Shown here: piece after piece, positions 58,943 through 64,000 of the stretch | Layout: each line of letters opens with the position of its first letter | Position numbering within the stretch: position 1 is the stretch's first letter | From: Cunninghamia lanceolata | Lineage: Eukaryota > Streptophyta > Pinopsida > Cupressales > Cupressaceae | DNA length: 64,000 nt | NCBI GenBank assembly: GCA_027924645.1 | Contig: BSBN01000849.1 | Location: 11,240,001-11,304,000 of the forward strand | Direction of reading: 5' to 3' | The notes under the pieces: generated by a model | The model's database searches: none | Seen by the model: the letters and a program-made list of their open reading frames with translations, nothing else | Told to the model about the DNA's origin: nothing | Translations under genes and position numbers: made by a program

Positions 58943-60396
58943 TGTTAGGCGCAACAATAGTGACAGGAACAAGAGTTGAATGTATAGAACCACAGTCTTC
59001 AAATAAGGTTAACATTAAATGACTTAAACGCCCCTTTCATCTCTGTCTCTTTTAATGGAGAATTCCCCATCTCCCCCCCCGCTCGATCTAGCCTGTAGAA
59101 GAATAAAAGACCACTTCCAAATGCACAAAAAATGTTACTAAAAACTTAAACAGTCATAAACTTAAACATATGCACAAAAGTGTTACTAAAAGTTTATATT
59201 CACTAATGATAACAAGTAGTTTAGACAAGGCCAATGGTTATAATAACCGCTAAGAGCCATTATAATGATTTCATGGAATTTTATTGCAAGAATTAGAAAA
59301 TCTCCAATGACAAGTAATAGGAGGATTTCTGGATCAAATTCCAAGCAATTTGCAGTTGGGGAGCAAGTTGTAGGTTTTGTAACTACTAGTTTCAACAGTG
59401 AAGTTTAAAAGACAAGGTATAAAAGTGAGTATTAAAACATTTCCACAAAATCACCACAAATAAAAGCTATGATCAGAGATAAACCAAATGCAAGAAGATA
59501 CACCCCTCAAAGAGCACAAGAATTATATTTTGTATACACTTCTTGTAAACACATGGCCACAAATTCAGCAATGGTGACAATGATTAAATATTATAAAATT
59601 TGAATCATAGTTGTAACAAACCTATTATGTCAGAAAAATGCACCCTTGGGGGTATTTTCCTATTAAGGTTTAGCTCTCGGGTTTTTAGATTGCATTTAGA
59701 ACATCTTGCATGATAATTCAGACTCCCGATGAGAAAATCCTTGGGTCTTGTGAAAACTAGGACCTAGGGGGTGCTAATTTAATGATACTAGAACAAAGAT
59801 ATGGGGTGGACAAGGGCGCTAAGGTACTAGTCTAGCCCTATTTTGGGTCTATCCTAAATTAAAATGTCAGGTTTGTGACCATTATTTGGGTCCGAGGCTG
59901 ACATCATAAGTTTTAAATTACGAAATTCTTGGTGGGAACCTTAGTAGTTACATATATAAGCATGTTTAGGTTATCATTTGCAAACTAGATGGACATTGTG
60001 ATTCATGAGCTTATGTTAAAATGATCAAGGCATTCATTGTGTTGCAGAGCATAGCATTGTTATTGTGTTTGTTTTTACAGGTTGGATTCCATCTCTTCTT
60101 CATGGCATTGAAGAGCATCTTCCTTCCATGAGAGCTTCATCATCAAGGTGACATCTATTATGTTTTATCATCATTATCATTTGAATTTTTGTCTATATCC
60201 CACAAGGATACACACTCTCTCTGACAATGGTGTTCAGAAGACTTAAATGTCTCTCTGGGGCTTGACCCTTTAAACACCACAACCCCCTCCCACACTCCTT
60301 GTGATTGCAAGTTATAGGTTGTGAAAGAAGAAGAAGTGGAGTTGCAGGGAGCAAGAGGACACTATGGAGATTTTGGTCCGAAGGAGGAGCTTGCTT
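57099..60396 (-). other. Non-coding 5' interior of the level-2 element
   Basis: About 3.3 kb with no recognisable protein. The longest frames are short and without motifs. Contains a GA microsatellite (listed separately) and a C-rich run near 59080. In minus orientation this is the leader between the PBS and the G-patch ORF. Confidence 0.55.
58902..58940. repeat. (GA)n microsatellite
   Basis: About 19 uninterrupted AG/GA units. It is likely polymorphic in length. Such tracts can also bind GAGA-type BPC factors in plants. Confidence 0.97.
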
Positions 60397-60730
60397 GGAC
60401 TAGGGTGCCATCAACATTGTCCTCCACATCCGAAGCCATAGAAACAGACTGGACAGTAATAATTAGGGTTTGCAGAGTTTCTGACATCCGACGGAAGATC
60501 CCTCAACGGACTAGGGTGCCATCAACATTGTCCTCTGCATTTACATTGCTAGAAATTGAAGATACAACATAAATCAGTGTCGTAAGGAGTTTGAGATTCC
60601 ATAGAAAAAGTAGGACACTGGACTTGGGCATCATCACTATTGTCCTTGACATTTCCGTTCTTAGGACTACAAAAAATAGTGAGTTAAGGTTCTCTTCCCT
60701 TTGACTAATTCCAGTAGCATTTGTCGTAAT
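60397..60730. repeat. Degenerate tandem repeat, about 111-bp unit, three copies
   Basis: Units start at 60397, 60508 and 60620 with GGACTAGGGTGCCATCAACA (first two) and GGACTTGGGCATCATCACTA (third), each followed by a TTGTCCT(C/T) phrase. Because 111 is divisible by three, the first two units share a short open frame (RVPSTLSS twice), but there is no other sign of a gene. Confidence 0.8.
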
Positions 60731-61418
60731 TCACAGAGTTACTTACTGTTTTGCTTAAATTAGGGTTTCAAGAGCATAAGAGCATTAATTAACAACATTG
60801 TGTGATAACTTCTAAATTTCCCAACAAAACCAAGTGGTAACCTAATCTGATAGATGACCCTCTTCTCGATAGGAGAAGCACTTAGTTGAAAAGCCCTTGG
60901 AATGTTTAGTGGAAAGGAGGATTCAAACTAAAACCCCCATACAAACAACTCCAAAAAACCTTTCTTTTCCATACTAAAAAAAACCCCACAGCTTTGATCA
61001 GACATCTAAAAGTCTATCAAGATTTTAGATGGATCATTCCAAAACATTAATAGCCATTTATCTATTGTGTATATCCAATAATACTACTAAGAATAATGAT
61101 TAACAATCAAAACCAAACATAACTTCATATATTTTAAAAGAAACCATTCACTAAATAGTCATGCAACTGGTCCAGCAAAGAAACATAAGCTGATTAATAT
61201 GCAGGTTACACATGAGTGGATAATGCCACAAAAAAAATGTATGATGTAATAAATCTGAAGACTTGTCCAATGAATAAAGAATTTTACCAAAAGACAAGTA
61301 CAAAGCACAAAAATTTCAAGACAAAGCCAAAAAACTTGACTAAACACCGCAACTAAGATTCATAAAAAACCTGCACAATCTCAACAAGAACACTTGCAAA
61401 GAAATGGATTAAGGAGGG
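60731..61418. other. Level-2 leader next to the 5' LTR
   Basis: AT-rich and non-coding. Lies just downstream (minus strand) of the PBS. Nothing recognised. Confidence 0.5.
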
Positions 61419-61436
61419 TTCACGTCAGGTTCACCA
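61419..61436 (-). promoter_or_regulatory. Primer binding site of the level-2 element (tRNA not identified)
   Basis: Minus strand TGGTGAACCTGACGTGAA begins one base inside the 5' LTR and starts with TGG, as required to pair with a tRNA CCA end. It is not the initiator-Met type used by the other minus-strand elements here. I cannot name the tRNA with confidence. Confidence 0.65.
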
Positions 61437-61437
61437 A

Positions 61438-61979
61438 TGTTTACAGGAGATATAGATTTTATTTTTAGAAGATTTGAAACTATTTTGCAAACCCTAAAAT
61501 CTATATTAATTGTAACAGAAAAAGATGACAGATATAACCATCAAACCAAATAATAGCAAATGTTATCAAAGATTTTTGAAATGTGGTGACTCAAATATTT
61601 GCATAACTCAACTATCAAATTTTCCAATGGCTGAAATTGGAAAATAAATGGGTTTTTATAAAGTTTGGGGTAAAAGTGGTTTGGGTAATTGAACAAAAGG
61701 TAGGTAATTAACGGGTTTTGGATTATTTTCAATTTGTTACGAATAGGTTTTAAGTTTTAGTTTTTAGGCTTTTTTTAAATAATAAATTAAATTTGTTAAT
61801 TTTAATTTATTATTTATGGGAGGGTAGTAAAAGTGAAAATATTTAATTAATTAATTAAAATTAATTAAATCTTAGGATTAAGAGTAGATTATGGATTAAG
61901 GGAAATTTAATTAATTAATTAAATTTCATGTGAGGGAGGACTTAGCTAATTGATCACTAGTCAATTTTTTATGTCTACA
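61438..61979 (-). repeat. 5' LTR of the level-2 element
   Basis: 542 bp, TGTTTACAGG...GTCTACA, partner of 27330-27890, followed by the CCTTA duplication. AT-rich. Confidence 0.93.
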
Positions 61980-61984
61980 CCTTA
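61980..61984. repeat. Target-site duplication (right) of the 34.65 kb insertion, CCTTA
   Basis: Identical to 27325-27329 and directly abutting the TCTACA terminus of the right LTR. Confidence 0.95.
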
Positions 61985-64000
61985 TACTTTTCAACATTTC
62001 CATTTGAACCAATCATTTTCTTAAACATCCATTTACATCCAATAGGTCCCTATCCTTCAAGCAATGGTACTAAGTCTCATGTATCATTTCTTTCAAGGGC
62101 GGCCATTTCTTCATCCATGGCAAGTTTCCAAGACTCTGCATCATTCATATCCAAAGCCTCTTGCACAGATTTCAATTCATCAATTTAGTATTTAAAGAAA
62201 ATATGCATTTCCAATCATCAGGTGAATACCCATACCTTTCTGGTGGTTTCCTATACCTTGTAGACCTTATAACAAGTTGAGGTGGAGGTTCTTCCTCCTC
62301 TTCTTCCTTTTCTAAAGATTCAGAGCTTGATGAGCTCTCCTCAACTTCTTGTCTATCTTGGGCCTCAATTCAACTTTCTCAGGCATAGTAGGAAGTTGAA
62401 TCACATCATTTTTTTGTTTAAGTATTTTAATTTTTTATGGCTAAAAGTAACAGGGGAAGATTTAGTGTCTCTAAAAATAACAATTCTGGAATAAATTACC
62501 TTCTATACAACATGGTCCTAAAGCTCTACCCTTTCACACCATAGTTGTAGCTGATGAAGATACATTTGACAACCTTAGAATCCAACTTTGTTCTCTTCTA
62601 CTTAGGCACATGCGCATATGCCTCACAACCAAAAAATGTCAGATGTCTAAGTGAAGGATTTTTCCCTGACCTTGCCTCCATTGGTGTTTTATCAACAAGT
62701 GTTTATGTAGGAGAGCTATTGATCAAATAACAAGCAGTGGCAACAGCTTCAACATAAAACTTTTGTTCTAGACCAGCTGCACTCAACATGCTCCTAGCCT
62801 TCTCCATTAATGTTCTATTCATTCTTTCTGTAACTCCATTCTGCTGAGGAGAATACGAAGTTGTCTTTTGTCTTTTAATCCCACAATCTATACTGAATCT
62901 ATCAAAATTTGTAGAATAGTACTCACTGCCATTGTCAGTCCTCAAACATTTAATTTTCTTTCCAGTCTAATTTTCTACTATAGCCTTGAACTCCTTAAAA
63001 TGACTGAGAACTTCATATTTACTCTTTAAAAAATATACCCATGTCCTCCTATTGAAATCATTAATGAAAGTAACATAATAAACTTATTTACCAATAGAAG
63101 CAACATCAACAGGACCAAATACATCTGAATGGATTAGATCCAAGATACATGAAGTCTTATGAGAAGATGAGTTAAAACTAAACACGATTATGTTTTCTGT
63201 AAATATAATATTCGCAAAAATCAAACTCTAGATTGCAATCATTTAACCCCTCAATGAGGTTCTTATTTTTCAAGGCTTTTAAACCCTTCTCTCCAATGTG
63301 GCCAAGCCTTTGGTGCCATAACATGGTCTTCTCTGCAGGTAACTTTTATTCGGTAGACAGAGCACCCTTAGGTACCCAAAAGCCATGACCATCCACAAAA
63401 GAGGAACCCATCTTATTTTTTAGTGAAGTAGTTTCTGGCTTAATTTTATTAGAAGTGTTATTGCACTCAACTGTGCATGTATCAAGCTGGTACAATGTAC
63501 CCAATCTGCTTCCTCTTGCTATCACCCTAGCAACTCTCTCCATTTTGAGACCTGCTTCAGAAAACTGTACATGCACACCCACATCTATTAGCTTGCTAAC
63601 AAGTAATAAATTTCTTGCTAGTACTGGGATATGCAAGACACCATCAAATCGTCTAACTCTACCATCAGAAAATTTAACATGAATACTACCATGACCAACA
63701 ATGTCAAGCAAAGAATTATCACCCAAATATATCTTACCACCATCATAGTTTTCATACTTATTAAACTAGTTTCTATTAGGAGTCATGTCAAAAAATGCCC
63801 CTAAGTCTATCAACCATGAATTATCACTTGCACAAGTAGCCAAGGCTATAATAAAGGTGTCTCTATCTTCCTTTTTGGACTCAAAATCATAATCTTCCTT
63901 CTTCTTCTTCTTTTTCTTCTGTTCTTTACAATCCTTTTGGAAGTGTCTAAATTTTCCACAATTCCAGCATATTACCTTGGACTTACCAAGAGATTTTGAT
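61985..64000 (-). pseudogene. Level-1 Copia, first part: Gag end, protease, integrase, RT start (partial)
   Basis: Minus-strand reading entering from the right edge. The knuckle CWNCGKFRHFQKDC is at 63928-63969. The protease region follows with WLIDLGAFF, where the active-site triad D-S-G has become D-L-G. The pre-integrase part is open at 63726-63346 (GDNSLLDIVGHGSI, FDGVLHIPVLARNLL) and includes LWHQRLGHIG after a stop. The integrase core has RTDNGSEYYS (62945) and the Glu in VTERMNRTLMEKARSML. RT starts near 62100 and ends at GNVEKYK at 61985, where level 2 is inserted; the rest is at 25906-27324. Many stops and frame changes. The 5' LTR and most of Gag lie beyond the window. Confidence 0.9.

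Larger units (their letters stand above)
27330..61979 (-). mobile_element. Level-2 LTR element (34.65 kb with its nested inserts)
   Basis: LTRs of 561 and 542 bp (27330-27890 and 61438-61979) with a perfect CCTTA duplication bound the insertion. A PBS at the right LTR and a polypurine tract at the left LTR place it on the minus strand. Without the chromovirus inserted at 33700-57098 it would be about 11.2 kb. The 5' 4.3 kb of its interior is non-coding. The 3' part carries a decayed proline/serine-rich ORF with a G-patch-like motif. No RT, integrase or protease signature was found, so it appears non-autonomous. Superfamily is uncertain. Confidence 0.9.

Noticed and set aside
60321..60572. Plus-strand ORF of 83 codons with a repeated RVPSTLSS phrase
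   Set aside because: The open frame is a by-product of a 111-bp tandem repeat with a period divisible by three, on the antisense strand of the element.

Overview
The window looks like nuclear DNA of a seed plant with a very large, repeat-filled genome; a conifer is my best guess. This is inference from retroelement families, long AT-rich spacers and heavy nesting, not from a diagnostic gene. There is one apparently intact host gene, a small intronless calmodulin-like EF-hand protein (15030-15506, plus strand) with a recognisable promoter. No rRNA, tRNA or CRISPR array was seen.

Left part (1-17.9 kb). An unassigned AT-rich spacer with small tandem duplications (1-2.84 kb) is followed by a complete non-autonomous LTR element on the minus strand (2845-10977; LTRs about 2.3 kb, target duplication ATGCC). 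It encodes only a Gag-like protein with three zinc knuckles. Next come a decayed ORF of unknown family (about 11.3-12.9 kb), a 5'-truncated LINE tail (13.15-14.11 kb), the EF-hand gene and its flanks.

Right part (17.9-64 kb). This is one nested stack of LTR retrotransposons. Level 1 is a minus-strand Copia element whose 3' LTR starts near 17.9 kb and which runs off the right edge. A plus-strand Copia element (18167-25520) sits in its 3' LTR. A 34.65 kb insertion (27330-61979, perfect CCTTA duplication) splits its reverse transcriptase (RT). That insertion is level 2, a minus-strand LTR element with a proline/serine-rich ORF and a G-patch-like motif but no visible RT. Inside it is level 3, a minus-strand Gypsy chromovirus (33700-57098). 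The chromovirus integrase is split by level 4, a plus-strand Tat/Ogre-like element with 4.4 kb LTRs and a reduced Gag (35719-52079). The left LTR of level 4 is split by level 5, a nearly intact Copia element (39142-44523, AGAAA duplication, one gag-pol frame with four stops).

The most unusual content is in level 4. Both LTRs carry a fragment of a host gene for the spliceosomal helicase BRR2 (U5 200 kDa type), joined in frame in the left copy to a serine-rich segment that I cannot identify. Because the two LTRs of one insertion come from one template, the capture predates this insertion. Premature stops throughout the elements are mostly TAG, TGA or TAA where cytosine deamination would explain them, as expected for methylated, silenced plant DNA.
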